IMG/VR virus record: IMGVR_UViG_3300025687_000024
Location: 46,690-110,689 of that record
DNA from: a virus
Reading direction: 5' to 3' (one strand)
Length of the DNA: 64,000 nucleotides
This document shows positions 8,929 through 18,500 of the stretch, in pieces. Position 1 is the first letter of the stretch; every line of letters begins with the position of its first letter. The position numbers and the translations under genes were made by a program. The notes under the pieces were generated by a model that ran no database searches, was not told the origin of the DNA, and saw nothing but the letters and a program-made list of their open reading frames with translations.

Positions 8929-10283
8929 ACTGCGGGTCTCTCCTGAACAGCGTAGGGGTACTGGAAGCCGGCGAGGTGGTGCATGAGCTTGTTGCACATG
9001 TTTCGCGCGGATGGGATCAAGTTGTCGTAGATGACCACGACGACAGGCGGCTTCTTCCCGGCGCATTTGCGCTGGATGCGCCCGATGATCTGGCGGAGGC
9101 GTCCTTCGTCTACGAAGGGCATGCAGATGAAGATGGTGTCGAGGTCCTTGCGGTCGAGACCTTCCTTGGCCAGCGGTGTCGTAGCGAAGACGAGGTCGTA
9201 GCTCTGCAGGATCTCTTCCCGGGCCTCTCCCTTCACGCCGCCGTAGATGAGCCCGTGTGGGGTGGGCCACTGGAAGGACGCCATGAACTTCAGGTGGTTG
9301 ACCCGCTCCGAGAGCACGAGGGGCTTGCGCCCGTCCTGCACAGCGCCCCAGAGCATGTTGCAGATGATGTCGTTGCGCTCGTCGCAGTCGGCCAACCAGT
9401 TGTAGAGCTTGGCCAGGTTCGCCCCAGAGGACGTAGACATCGACGCCAGGTCTTCCTTCGTAGGGTTGATGTCCGTCTTCACGAAGAAGACTTCCGGTAC
9501 GATGTCTGCTTGCATGCTCTCGAACAGCACCCCGCCGATGTGCGCCATGTAGAGCCGGTCGAGGCCATCGGCCCGCAGCGGCGTCCCGGACAGTCCCCAA
9601 CGAACACCTCCGCAGAGGGGAGCCGTCGTGTTGAACCAGGGCGCTCCCAGGTGGTGCACCTCGTCGTAGACCGCGATCCCGAAGTGGTTCCGCATCTCGA
9701 CGGGGAGGTCATCGTACTTGGCTGCGAGGGTCTGAATCATGGCCAGGGTGACAGGCTTCTCCCAGTCCATGGTCGTCCCCTGGACGATGCCGATGTCCTC
9801 GCGCTCCAAGGATGCGTGCTCCGTCAGGCGAGTGATCCACTGGTAGAGCAGGTCCTTGGTATGAACGACCACGAGCGCAGGCATGCCGAGCGCGGCCATG
9901 GCGTGAATGGCGACGACCGTCTTGCCCTTGCCTGGCAGCAAGGCGAGCACACCGTCCCCCTCGTCCACCATCGAGGCGTAGCCCATGCGCTGAATGGGCC
10001 CGCGGAGATCGTAGGTCAGGGGGCCGATCTCCACCTGGGGGAACCTCTTGGGCCGGATATCCACGATCTCGAAGTCGTACTGGTCCTCATCGCTGGGCGG
10101 GATGAATGCACGAGGCACCACGAGGTGCGTGCTGGTGGTTCCCCAGGCACACACAGGCGCCTTGTCGGAGAGCGGGAAGGTCAGGGAGGCTTGGATACCC
10201 GCTCGGTTGGGTACGTGCTCCAGGGGCAGCCAGAGGTAGTCCCCTCGGTAGCCCTTGCGCGGGTCCATGCGGCGGTACTTCAT
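8925..10283 (-). CDS. SF2 DNA helicase
   Basis: 452 residues with motif I LLPGKGKTVVAI, motif II YDEVHH, motif III LSGTP and motif VI RQIIGRIQRK. The order and the DEVH-type box resemble UvsW/XPB-like phage helicases, which remodel recombination intermediates and stalled forks. The N-terminal 100 residues are a separate, unrecognised domain. It sits between an HTH protein and the UDG-like gene with four-base overlaps on both sides. Confidence 0.9.
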   Translation of the reverse strand: MKYRRMDPRKGYRGDYLWLPLEHVPNRAGIQASLTFPLSDKAPVCAWGTTSTHLVVPRAFIPPSDEDQYDFEIVDIRPKRFPQVEIGPLTYDLRGPIQRMGYASMVDEGDGVLALLPGKGKTVVAIHAMAALGMPALVVVHTKDLLYQWITRLTEHASLEREDIGIVQGTTMDWEKPVTLAMIQTLAAKYDDLPVEMRNHFGIAVYDEVHHLGAPWFNTTAPLCGGVRWGLSGTPLRADGLDRLYMAHIGGVLFESMQADIVPEVFFVKTDINPTKEDLASMSTSSGANLAKLYNWLADCDERNDIICNMLWGAVQDGRKPLVLSERVNHLKFMASFQWPTPHGLIYGGVKGEAREEILQSYDLVFATTPLAKEGLDRKDLDTIFICMPFVDEGRLRQIIGRIQRKCAGKKPPVVVVIYDNLIPSARNMCNKLMHHLAGFQYPYAVQERPAV

Positions 10284-10681
10284 GGGCGACTCACTGCGGC
10301 GGTCAGCTTCTGCTCGAGGGCCTCCCGTAGCGCCTTGCGCTCCCGGGCGTCCAGCTGCAGGCGCAGGACGTTCTCGGCTTCGACGGCAGCCAGGGCTGCG
10401 ATGTCTCTGAGCAGAACATCTGGGTGTGGAGAGAGGGTGACGTGGGCACGCACCTCGGGGTCGAGCTGGTGCTCGGCGAGGAGGCGCCAGGCGACCAAGC
10501 GCCTGTCGGGCGGAACCTCGAGGGCGTTGAGCAAGTACTCCAGCAGCTCCCCCGACGGGTAGGACGTTCCGAGGAAGATGCGGCGAATGTGCTCCGGGGA
10601 CACGCCGACCCCGGCCGCTACTTCATGCTGGGCTATCCACGGGGCCTTGGCTGCCGCCAGTAGCTTCCCCAGGGACATCAT
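10280..10681 (-). CDS. Putative HTH DNA-binding protein
   Basis: 133 residues. The segment HEVAAGVGVSPEHIRRIFLG reads as a Cro/C1-type helix-turn-helix, followed by helical sequence rich in Leu and Arg. The first two codons are both ATG, so the start is 10681 or 10678. It is the second gene behind the promoter-like element at 11182 and could regulate the replication operon. Confidence 0.65.
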   Translation of the reverse strand: MMSLGKLLAAAKAPWIAQHEVAAGVGVSPEHIRRIFLGTSYPSGELLEYLLNALEVPPDRRLVAWRLLAEHQLDPEVRAHVTLSPHPDVLLRDIAALAAVEAENVLRLQLDARERKALREALEQKLTAAVSRP

Positions 10682-11139
10682 GACGTGCCCTGGTGGTACT
10701 TGGAGCCGAAGCGCCGACGTGTGAAGAAGTAGGCGACCTCGGCGGCGATCGCCTGCACCCCGGCTTCGACCATGCGTAGGCCGAGGTCCTTCATGATGTC
10801 CCAGAACGAGGGGCGTTTCCACTTGCGCACTTCCCCCGGCTTCTGGGCGGCGACGGGAGCGTAGGCGGAGGGGCGGTCACCGTCGGCTTGACGGGGCGGC
10901 GTGGCGGCCGGCGGCGGGGCGGGGGCGACGTTGGTGCGGACGGTAGGCTGGCGGAGGGTCTGGGTGGTAGTTCTCACGGGAGCCTGCACGGGTGCTGGTG
11001 TGGGAGCGGCGGGAGCAGCTCGCGGGGGACGAAAAGGACTGCTGGAGCTTCCCTGGAAGGAGAACTGCTCTTGCGGAGGGGGCTGCGCCGCCGTGTTACC
11101 CCGGCGGAGCTGCTGGTAGAGCCTGTCGTTCGGTGGCAA
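10678..11139 (-). CDS. Pro/Ala-rich protein with hydrophobic C-terminus
   Basis: 153 residues from a TTG start, chosen because AGGAGG lies eight bases upstream (11148-11153). Upstream ATG candidates would run through the promoter-like element. The N-terminal two thirds are low-complexity Pro/Ala/Thr. The end (GVQAIAAEVAYFFTRRRFGS) is a short amphipathic or membrane-seeking helix. First gene of the leftward replication operon. Function unknown. Confidence 0.6.
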   Translation of the reverse strand: MPPNDRLYQQLRRGNTAAQPPPQEQFSFQGSSSSPFRPPRAAPAAPTPAPVQAPVRTTTQTLRQPTVRTNVAPAPPPAATPPRQADGDRPSAYAPVAAQKPGEVRKWKRPSFWDIMKDLGLRMVEAGVQAIAAEVAYFFTRRRFGSKYHQGTS

Positions 11140-11181
11140 CGGGGGCTCCTCCTGTGCTAATGGTGTTGATGCGACCAGTCT

Positions 11182-11196
11182 CCTTATGCGCGATAT
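11182..11196 (-). promoter_or_regulatory. Promoter-like element of the leftward operon
   Basis: On the minus strand this reads ATATCGCGCATAAGG, about 43 bases upstream of the TTG start of the first replication gene. It belongs to a set of matching elements found only ahead of leftward genes (15552, 57419, 58463, 59025). The CATAAG part could act as a -10 box. An ATG inside it would start a longer form of the divergent rightward gene, but that reading is rejected. Confidence 0.6.
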
Positions 11197-11230
11197 TCGG
11201 CATCCTGTGCCCCCAGCCGAGAGAGTACCC

Positions 11231-12328
11231 ATGGACCTTCGGACCCAGGTGATCGACTTCTACGACGACCGAGAAGGTCGGATCCTCCAAGGCTTCGTTC
11301 CTGACCCCTCGGACCTCCCGCCGCTGGTCAAGACTGCTGCGGTCCTGGCGGAGAGCGCGCACAACAACCAGTACGCCTTGGTGATGAGCGATCAGCAGGG
11401 CACGCTGAGGCGTTTCCCCACCAACGACGTGGGGAACACCTGGTTGTCGGCGCTCTACTTCCACGCCACCCATGACGTGCTGCCGGAAGAGGCGGAGAAG
11501 GTCGCGGCGGCCAACCTCCTGCTCGCCTGCAATCACTTCCAGATCGACCCCCCGCAGAGCTTGGTGGAGGCAGCCTCGAGGCACGACGGACCCCCCACGA
11601 CCAACCTGGTCGACATCACGGGTCAGCGTCGCGAGATCATCAAGGAGGCCGAGGCTCTTCCCGAGGACGACGTCGTCTACGCCCTCGAGGACGAGAAGCG
11701 ATACCCCCTGGCCAGCGCGCAGGACGCCCGCACCGCTATGACCTACCTGGACAGGCACCTGCGGGGCTTTGCCCCCGGCCAGCGACGCGAGTTCGCCACC
11801 AAGGTCGCCAGTGTGGCCGAGCGTGCAGGGCTCCCAGTGGAGGGGGCGGTCGCGCAGTACGCGGGCAACGACTACTCCCCCGGGCTGCAGGGACACCTCA
11901 CCGCCCGCGCCGCGTACCTGGTGGACATCGGGGCCACGCCCAAGGTGCGCGCCGAGTTGACCAAGGTCGCGGCCCAGCGCACCGCGCTCCCGCCCGACGA
12001 GTTCGCCGCGGCGCTGCAGACCTTCGATGAGAGCCACGGGCTGGATCGTCTGTGGGACCAGGGCATCGCGGATCCCTACTACTCCACCTTCGGGTGGACG
12101 GTGAAGACCGCTGCCGACAAGGCGCGCTACGAGGCGGGCATCCTCTCCGTGTCCGAGGATGAGCTCCGCTCGCTGGCGGAGTACGGGCGCAAGGTGCTGG
12201 TCGAGCGCTTCGGAGAGAAGCTCGCCAACGCCTTCTGCAAGAACCCGGTCGCCATCTTCACGTCCATGCCGCTCCCGCAGCGGCAGATCCTGGCCAACAT
12301 GGCCTCCAGCGTCACCGACTTGCAGTAG
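11231..12328 (+). CDS. Candidate virion core protein with repeated KxA motifs
   Basis: 365 residues from ATG 11231, which has GAGAG five bases upstream. Mostly helical, no known domain. It carries several K-[TV]-A sites (LVKTAAV, EAEKVAAAN, FATKVASV, ELTKVAAQ, TVKTAADK), the motif shared by many proteins of the virion blocks. First gene of the rightward block, upstream of the portal. A head-internal, core or scaffold role is inferred from motif and place only. Confidence 0.75.
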   Translation: MDLRTQVIDFYDDREGRILQGFVPDPSDLPPLVKTAAVLAESAHNNQYALVMSDQQGTLRRFPTNDVGNTWLSALYFHATHDVLPEEAEKVAAANLLLACNHFQIDPPQSLVEAASRHDGPPTTNLVDITGQRREIIKEAEALPEDDVVYALEDEKRYPLASAQDARTAMTYLDRHLRGFAPGQRREFATKVASVAERAGLPVEGAVAQYAGNDYSPGLQGHLTARAAYLVDIGATPKVRAELTKVAAQRTALPPDEFAAALQTFDESHGLDRLWDQGIADPYYSTFGWTVKTAADKARYEAGILSVSEDELRSLAEYGRKVLVERFGEKLANAFCKNPVAIFTSMPLPQRQILANMASSVTDLQ

Positions 12329-12332
12329 GAGG

Positions 12333-12394
12333 GCACGTGAAGCCCCTCTTCCAGCCCGCGAGACCGTTCGAGGACGGGATGGGGCTTCACGTGC
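12333..12394 (+). promoter_or_regulatory. Hairpin covering a start codon
   Basis: GCACGTGAAGCCCC at 12333-12346 is repeated as a perfect inverted copy at 12381-12394. The GTG start at 12337 lies in the left arm; an in-frame ATG at 12379, with AGGA upstream, lies at the right arm. In mRNA this 14-bp stem would hide the first start and the second one, so it could control initiation of the 224-residue protein. Confidence 0.6.
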
Positions 12395-13011
12395 AGCCCC
12401 TCACAACGCTGCTTCTGCAGTTGCTCGGCCCCGAGTACATCGACTGGGACTCCGAGGCGCTCTTCCTCGAGTTGGAAGAGCGTGGAGGCGTCCCCGTGGG
12501 TGCGATGACGCAGGAGCGCATCCAGGCGGTGCGTCTGATGCACCGGCAGCCCTCGTTCTGGCACGACTGGGGAGTGTTCGAGAACGTGACGGCGGCCATC
12601 CTCGGACACGGCGCGGTCTTCAGCCACGCTCAGCCCCCCGATGCGCACGAGATCGCGATCGCGTTGGACGTGGCGCGCGTCTTGGACGCCTCGCGTGCCT
12701 ACTCGGCCGAGGTGCTGCAGTACATCGTCAGTGCGCTGCTCTACGACGGCGTGTGGTACCTCGAGGAGCCTCTCGACCTTGCACAGGCGACCTTGGCGGA
12801 CCACGATAGCACCAAGGGCATCCTTCGGGACGTAGGTCAGGTGGCTGCCGTGCTACAGCGTGTTGGGAACCGCTACATCACGACGCCTTCGACAGCGGCC
12901 GAGGTGCAGGCCAACCACGTCATAGAGGTCAGGAAGGCACGAGCGGAGTACAATCAGCAGGTGCAGGCGCAGTTGCGCCAACTTCCGCAGATCCTCCAGG
13001 AGCTACGATGA
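12337..13011 (+). CDS. Hypothetical virion-block protein
   Basis: 224 residues if the GTG at 12337 is used (AGGAGGG just upstream), or 210 from the in-frame ATG at 12379. No family recognised. The C-terminal 50 residues are an Arg/Gln-rich helix (ARAEYNQQVQAQLRQLPQIL). It lies two genes ahead of the portal, where head-assembly proteins are common. The stop overlaps the next start by four bases. Confidence 0.72.
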   Translation: MKPLFQPARPFEDGMGLHVQPLTTLLLQLLGPEYIDWDSEALFLELEERGGVPVGAMTQERIQAVRLMHRQPSFWHDWGVFENVTAAILGHGAVFSHAQPPDAHEIAIALDVARVLDASRAYSAEVLQYIVSALLYDGVWYLEEPLDLAQATLADHDSTKGILRDVGQVAAVLQRVGNRYITTPSTAAEVQANHVIEVRKARAEYNQQVQAQLRQLPQILQELR

Positions 13012-13379
13012 GCCAGTACGACACCGTCAGGGAACAGATCATCCTCATGGCGTTCGAGGAAGAGCTCGAGAAGATCGCCGCCGGCTGGTTCACCCCCATC
13101 AAGAAGGGGCTGAAGTCGGCGGGCCACCGCATCATCTCCAAGGCGGCGCCCACGGGCAGCGGGGCGGCTACCGCTGGCATCCGCGGCCTGCGGAAGGGCG
13201 TGAAGCAGGGCAAGCGTGGCTACTGGAAGGCCGGCAAGAAGGCCAGCTTCAAGACGCGGGCGCGGGTCTTCGGAGCCAACGCCATGAACTTCGCCGCGCG
13301 GAACCCCGGTACCGCTGCTGCGGGCGTCGGCCTGGGAGCGGTCGGTGCGGGTGCTGTGGGCGCCAAGGTCCTGAGCTAA
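13008..13379 (+). CDS. Small basic internal-head candidate with ELEKIA leader
   Basis: 123 residues, or 110 from an ATG at residue 14. EELEKIAAGW lies near the N-terminus, the motif shared across the virion blocks. The body is rich in Lys/Arg/Gly and the C-terminus is a glycine-zipper stretch (AAAGVGLGAVGAGAVGA). Inferred as a packaged protein whose leader is removed and which may enter membranes at ejection. Directly upstream of the portal. Confidence 0.7.
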   Translation: MSQYDTVREQIILMAFEEELEKIAAGWFTPIKKGLKSAGHRIISKAAPTGSGAATAGIRGLRKGVKQGKRGYWKAGKKASFKTRARVFGANAMNFAARNPGTAAAGVGLGAVGAGAVGAKVLS

Positions 13380-13383
13380 GCCT

Positions 13384-15315
13384 ATGTCGGGTAGCGGCTT
13401 CGGTCCATCCTCCGGGTACCGCATGAGCGGCAGCAGCAGCTACGCCTTCGGTTCACTGGATGGGAGGAACAACAGCTTCAAGTACCCCTCGGCCTGGTGG
13501 GATGCGGCTCACATGGAGCTGCCCACCACGGTCAAGCACCTCTTCAAGTGGTGCCGCTACCATGCCGTCGCCAACCCGCTCATCAGCTCGACGACCCGCA
13601 AGATGGCGTCGTACCCCATCACGCGGCTCATCATCGAAGACGAGCCCATGGAGGGGTTCGGCAAGAACAAGGAGCGCTGGGAGGACTTGCTCTTCCGGGT
13701 GCTGAACATCCAGCGGTTCATGTTCGAGGGTGGACTGGACTACCACACCTACGGCAACTGCATCGTCAGCCTGCTCTACCCCTTCCACAAGTACCTCGGG
13801 TGCCGCTCTTGCGGCTTCCGCGAGCGCATCAAGCGGCTGAAGTACCAGCAGGAGTGGACGTTCCGCAACTTCAGCTACGAGCTCAACTGCCCGAAGTGCG
13901 GCACCACGGCGCCGGCCGAGGTCAAGGATGAGTGGTACCTCTCTTACAGAGGCATCAAGATCATCCGCTGGGACCCCTCGTCGATCTCCATCGAGTTCAA
14001 CCCCATCACCCAGGCATCCGAGTACGCCTACACGATCCCCGAGCGCATCCGGGCCAAGATCGTGAACAAGCACAAGCCCTACCTCGAGGAGATGCCGCAC
14101 ACCTTCATCCGGGCGGCGCGTCACCGGCGCCCTGTGCAGCTCGTGGCGGGCAACGTCTTCCACTTCCGAGCGCCGACACCCTCCGTCAGCGGGAACGACT
14201 CCGGTTGGGGCTACCCGCCCATCCTGCCTGCGCTCAAGGACAGCTTCTACCTGCAGGTGCTCAAGAAGGCGAACGAAGCCATCATGCTCGAGCACCTGGT
14301 CCCGCTGGACATCCTGTTCCCCAGCACGGCCGACGCCCACGCCAACCCCTACCTGCACGTCAACCTCTCCGACTGGAAGCGGCGCATCGAGACCGAGCTG
14401 GTCAAGTGGCGCATGGACCCCAACCACAAGCCGATCCTGCCGCTCCCCGTGGGGTACCAGCGTGTGGGCGGCACGGGGCGCAGCTTGATGCCTGTGCAGG
14501 AGATCCGAGCCTGGTCCGAGCACATCGTCGTGGGCATGGGGGTTCCTCAGGAGTTCGCCTTCGGGGGCTTGACCTGGTCAGGTTCGAGCGTCTCCATGCG
14601 CATGCTGGAGAACCACTTCCTGATGTACCGGGACATGCTGCACCACTTCATCCAGCACTTCCTGATCCCGAGCGTCTCCCGGTTCATGAACTGGCAGCCA
14701 GTCTCGGCCCGGATGAAGTCCTTCAAGATGGCCGACGACATGCAGATGAAGCAGCTGCTGCTGTCGCTCAACCAGATGAAGAAGCTGTCGGACAAGAGCT
14801 TGTTGGCCGACTTCGACAAGGACTCCCTCGAGGAGCTGCGCCTCATCGAGCAGGAGCAGCGACGCGCGCACGATGTGCAGCGGCAGGACCAGCTGGCCCA
14901 GGCGGAGGCACAGGGCGAGTCCCAGCAGGTCGCCACCAAGTTCCAGATCCGCGCCGAGGAGATGATGCGGAAGCATCAGGAGAGCCTGCAGCGGGAGCAG
15001 ACGCAGGTGATGGGGAGCCAGCCCCCGGCACCCGGGCAGGATCCCGCACTGGCAGCAGGCCAGCCCCAGGCTCCCGGTCGACCGCCTGCCCAGCAGCACG
15101 TCAGCAACGTCAACGTCATCGAGCTGGCCGATGCTTGGGCCAAGCGCCTGCTCGGCCTGGAGCAGCACGAGCAGTCCCGGGTCCTCCAGGACATGGCTCG
15201 CCAGAGCCCCTCCCTGCACAAGCTCATCCTGCAAAAGATGAGCGAGGTGAGGGCGGCGACGCAGGAGCCGCTGCCAGAGCAGAGGCCCCCACGTCGCCAG
15301 AACGCGGTGATCTGA
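13384..15315 (+). CDS. Portal protein with zinc-ribbon insertion
   Basis: 643 residues. The core has the shape expected of a portal: a conserved N-terminal wing, a central segment including SGWGYPPILPALKDSFYLQV and ANEAIMLEHLVPLD, then PQEFAFGGLTWSGSSVSMRM, where residues that line the channel usually lie, and a Gln-rich helical crown/C-terminus. An unusual zinc-binding pair, CRSCGF and CPKCG, interrupts the wing at about residues 140-178. This is an uncommon addition to portals. The gene lies directly upstream of the RNA polymerase gene. The assignment rests on overall pattern and context rather than a short signature. Confidence 0.82.
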   Translation: MSGSGFGPSSGYRMSGSSSYAFGSLDGRNNSFKYPSAWWDAAHMELPTTVKHLFKWCRYHAVANPLISSTTRKMASYPITRLIIEDEPMEGFGKNKERWEDLLFRVLNIQRFMFEGGLDYHTYGNCIVSLLYPFHKYLGCRSCGFRERIKRLKYQQEWTFRNFSYELNCPKCGTTAPAEVKDEWYLSYRGIKIIRWDPSSISIEFNPITQASEYAYTIPERIRAKIVNKHKPYLEEMPHTFIRAARHRRPVQLVAGNVFHFRAPTPSVSGNDSGWGYPPILPALKDSFYLQVLKKANEAIMLEHLVPLDILFPSTADAHANPYLHVNLSDWKRRIETELVKWRMDPNHKPILPLPVGYQRVGGTGRSLMPVQEIRAWSEHIVVGMGVPQEFAFGGLTWSGSSVSMRMLENHFLMYRDMLHHFIQHFLIPSVSRFMNWQPVSARMKSFKMADDMQMKQLLLSLNQMKKLSDKSLLADFDKDSLEELRLIEQEQRRAHDVQRQDQLAQAEAQGESQQVATKFQIRAEEMMRKHQESLQREQTQVMGSQPPAPGQDPALAAGQPQAPGRPPAQQHVSNVNVIELADAWAKRLLGLEQHEQSRVLQDMARQSPSLHKLILQKMSEVRAATQEPLPEQRPPRRQNAVI

Positions 15316-15316
15316 G

Positions 15317-15385
15317 CTACGAGTCGCTGACGCCCAGGAGAGCTCCCCAGGCGATGGCGCAGGTACAGAAGGCGGTGAACAGCAT
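15317..15385 (-). CDS. 22-residue hydrophobic peptide
   Basis: The reading frame encodes MLFTAFCTCAIAWGALLGVS and two more residues, enough for one membrane span. Its ATG overlaps the stop of the acidic gene upstream (TGATG), which suggests coupled translation. It ends two bases from the portal stop. Function unknown; small phage membrane peptides often act in lysis or exclusion, but nothing here proves that. Confidence 0.45.
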   Translation of the reverse strand: MLFTAFCTCAIAWGALLGVSDS

Positions 15386-15513
15386 CAGTCGGTGTCCTCT
15401 TCGTCATCGACGTCGAAGTCAGGGTCGTCGTAGTCGTCTTCGTCGTCGTAGGGGTTCAGGCCGAACTCCAGGTCATCCCAGAGCTCATCAGTGTGGGTAC
15501 GGGGACCGTGCAC
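15385..15513 (-). CDS. 42-residue highly acidic protein
   Basis: GTG start with GGAGG eight bases upstream. The C-terminal half is almost all Asp/Glu (DDEDDYDDPDFDVDDEEDTD), resembling DNA-mimic or RNA-polymerase-binding phage proteins. It is the first gene behind the promoter-like element at 15552 and lies opposite in direction to the portal and RNA polymerase genes on either side. A DNA-mimic role is inferred from composition only. Confidence 0.55.
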   Translation of the reverse strand: MHGPRTHTDELWDDLEFGLNPYDDEDDYDDPDFDVDDEEDTD

Positions 15514-15551
15514 GCGGGTTACCTCCAAGTCGTGGTAGTTGGCGTCATAGT

Positions 15552-15566
15552 CCTTATGCGAGAATG
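15552..15566 (-). promoter_or_regulatory. Promoter-like element for the leftward acidic gene
   Basis: Minus strand reads CATTCTCGCATAAGG, 39 bases upstream of the GTG start. It matches the leftward-gene element seen at 11182, 57419, 58463 and 59025. Its presence supports the two tiny genes as real and gives them a transcription unit of their own inside the virion block. Confidence 0.6.
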
Positions 15567-15590
15567 TGAGCGCTTCCGTAGGAGCCCCTC

Positions 15591-18500
15591 ATGCCGTACC
15601 TGAGCCCTGACGAACAGTTCGCTGACCTCAAGAGCAAGGTCTCGTCCACCCTGATGGAGCTCTTCCCCGTGGAGGGGCGCGGCGGCCGCGTCGTCCTCAA
15701 GAACGTGGAGGTCGACGACAACCTCGACACGCATGACCTGCGCTCGCAGCGGGTAGCTCTGCAGGAGGGGAAGACCTGGGCGGTGCCCGTGTACGGGGAT
15801 GCTGTGCTCGAGCGCGAGGGCCAGGAGATCGACCGCAAGCGCGTCCTGCTGATGCACCTGCCCAAGACCACGGACAGGTTCGGCTACATCGTCAAGGGGC
15901 GGGAGTACCAGGCGCTCACCCAGTTCCGGCAGAAGTCCGGCGTGTACCACCGCACGGCGAGCAACGGCGCGCTGTTGGCCGAGTTCAACCTGGCCAACAG
16001 GGACCAGTTCGCCAACGGGCGTACCTTCAAGGTGCGGTTCGATCCCGAGGAGGCGGTCTACTACCTGCAGCACGGCAACTCCAACATCCCGCTGTACCAC
16101 CTGTTGAAGGGTGCCGGGGTCTCCGACCGGGAACTCGAGCAGCGCTGGGGAGCTGCCATCGTGCAGAAGAATCGAGAGCGGGCCTCGGCCGAGCAGGTCT
16201 ACTCCCGCTTCTACAAGGCGGTGAACAAGAAGCAGCCCGCGGATCCCATGAGGCACGCTGGGCTGTTCCGCGAGCTGCTCGGTAAGACCCGGCTGCGGGC
16301 GGACACGACCAAGAAGACGCTGGGCGCCGAGTTCGAGACTGTCGACAACGAGGTCCTCCTGCGCGCGACCGAGAACCTCCTCGACATGTCGAAGGGGCGC
16401 CGGGAGGATGACCCGAAGACTTCGCTGGAGTTCCAGTCCGTTCACACCATCGACGACTTCATCGACGGCCGCTTGAAGCGTGCGGCGCCGAGCATTCGCC
16501 GGAAGCTGGCCAACGCTCTGGCCAGCGGGCGCACGCGCAACGTACGCCGCGTGGTGAAGGCCGATCCGTTCGACCGGGCAGTGCAGGGCTACTTCACCTC
16601 TGACCTGACGGTGAACCCCGAGCAGACCAACCCCTTGGAGATGCTCGCCGGCCAGCTCAAGACCACCATCATGGGCGAGCAGGGAGGCTACAAGTCGGCG
16701 CACGTGGTGTCCGAGGAGTCCAAGCTCATCAGCCCGTCGCACCTCGGCTTCCTCGACCCCATCCACACCCCGGAGAGCGACAAGACGGGAGTGACCCTCT
16801 CGCTGCCGCTCGGTGTGAAGAAGGTCGGCAACGAGCTCGAGACGCTGCTGGTGGACGCCCGGACGGGGAGGACGCGGCGCATGCAGCCCGCGGACGTGCT
16901 CGACCAGACGGTGGCCTTCCCCGATCAGTACGAGCGGAAGGGGAAGAAGCTGGTAGCCCGTCACGCCAAGGTCAAGGCTACTCGTGGTGGAGAGGTCGTC
17001 ACGGTCCCTGCGAGCGAGGTCGACTACGTACTCCCCAGCCCACGCAGCCTGTTCGGCGTAGCGTCCAACCTGGTGCCCTTCCTGCAGAACAACCAGGGCA
17101 ACCGCGCCATGACCGCGGCCAAGCAGCAAGAACAGGCCGTGCCCCTGGAGCACCGGGAGGCTCCCCTGGTGCAGGTCGAGATGGACCGCGGGGGTACCTT
17201 CGAACAGGCTCTTGGCCTGTACGCCTCTCGCCGGGCCCCCGTAGCCGGGGTCGTCAAGACGGTGAAGAAGGACGCGGTGATCATCAACGACGGGGACAAG
17301 GACCACGAGGTCCAGATCTACCGCAACTTCCCGCTGAACGGGACCTCCCTCTACGACATGGACGTCCAGGTCAAGAAGGGTGACCAGGTCGAGAAGGGGC
17401 AGCTCCTCGCGGACTCCACCTTCACCAAGGACGGGACGCTGGCGCTCGGAACCAACCTGCGGACCGCCTACATCCCCTTCATGGGGTACAACTTCGAGGA
17501 CGGCATCGTCATCTCGGAGGCCGCTGCGAGGAAGCTGGCGTCGCGCCACCTCTACAAGAAGTCCACAGCGCGGGATGCCGACACGATCCTCAGCCGGAAG
17601 ACCTTCCTGGCAGAGTACCCCTACGTCTTCGGCAAGGGGCAGCTGAGCGGTGTGGGGGAGGACGGCATCGTGAAGCCCGGCACCATCCTCAACGAGGGTG
17701 ACCCGCTCATCATGGTGCTGCGGAAGCCCCCCATGACCAAGGCACGCAAGCAGATCCGGGAGTTCCGCCGAGGGCGGCCTGACAAGTACCGGGACCGCTC
17801 CGTCGTGTGGGACAAGCCCTACCAGGGCGAGGTCACCGAGGTCGTGCGCAAGGGCAAGGACGTCACGGTCTACGTCAAGACCCGAGAGCCCGCCCAGATC
17901 GGCGACAAGGTCGTCGGGCGGCACGGCAACAAGGGCGTCATCACGCGCATCATCCCGGTGTCCGAGATGCCCTGGAAGGAGGGAGAGAACGGCGAGAAGG
18001 AGCACGTCGAGATCGCGCTGAACCCCCTGGGCGTGCCCGGGCGCATCAACCTCGGGCAGATCCTGGAGACCGCGGCGGGTAAGGTGGCCGAGAAGCGCGG
18101 GAAGCCCTACGGCGTGCGCAACTTCGAGGCCGAGAAGGACTACCTGGCGATGGTCAAGGAGGACCTGGCCGCCGAGGGTCTGCAGGACCGCGACGAGCTC
18201 ATCGACCCTCGGACGGGGAAGCCCTTCCCCAACCGCATCCTGGCGGGCAACCAGTACATCGTCAAGCTGAAGCACCAGGTGGGCAAGAAGGTCTCTGCCC
18301 GTGCCGGCGGTCCCGGCGCGCCCTACGACATCAACCACGCGCCGGCCGGGGGCGCTCCCCACGGGGGGCAGGCTCTGGGGGAGCTCGGGATGTACTCCAT
18401 GCTGGCGCACGGAGCCCGGGAGAACCTCCACGAGATGTTCGCCTACAAGTCGTCCCGCAACCACGAGCTGTGGGATGCCCTGCGAGAAGGGACGCCGCTA

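Noticed and set aside
11186-11230. Upstream ATG that would lengthen the 365-residue protein by 15 residues
   Set aside because: It lies inside the promoter-like element and has no ribosome binding site; ATG 11231 has GAGAG.
15519-18464. 981-residue minus-strand frame opposite the RNA polymerase
   Set aside because: It is the antisense of conserved polymerase motifs and would run through the tiny leftward genes' promoter; composition is that of a mirror frame.
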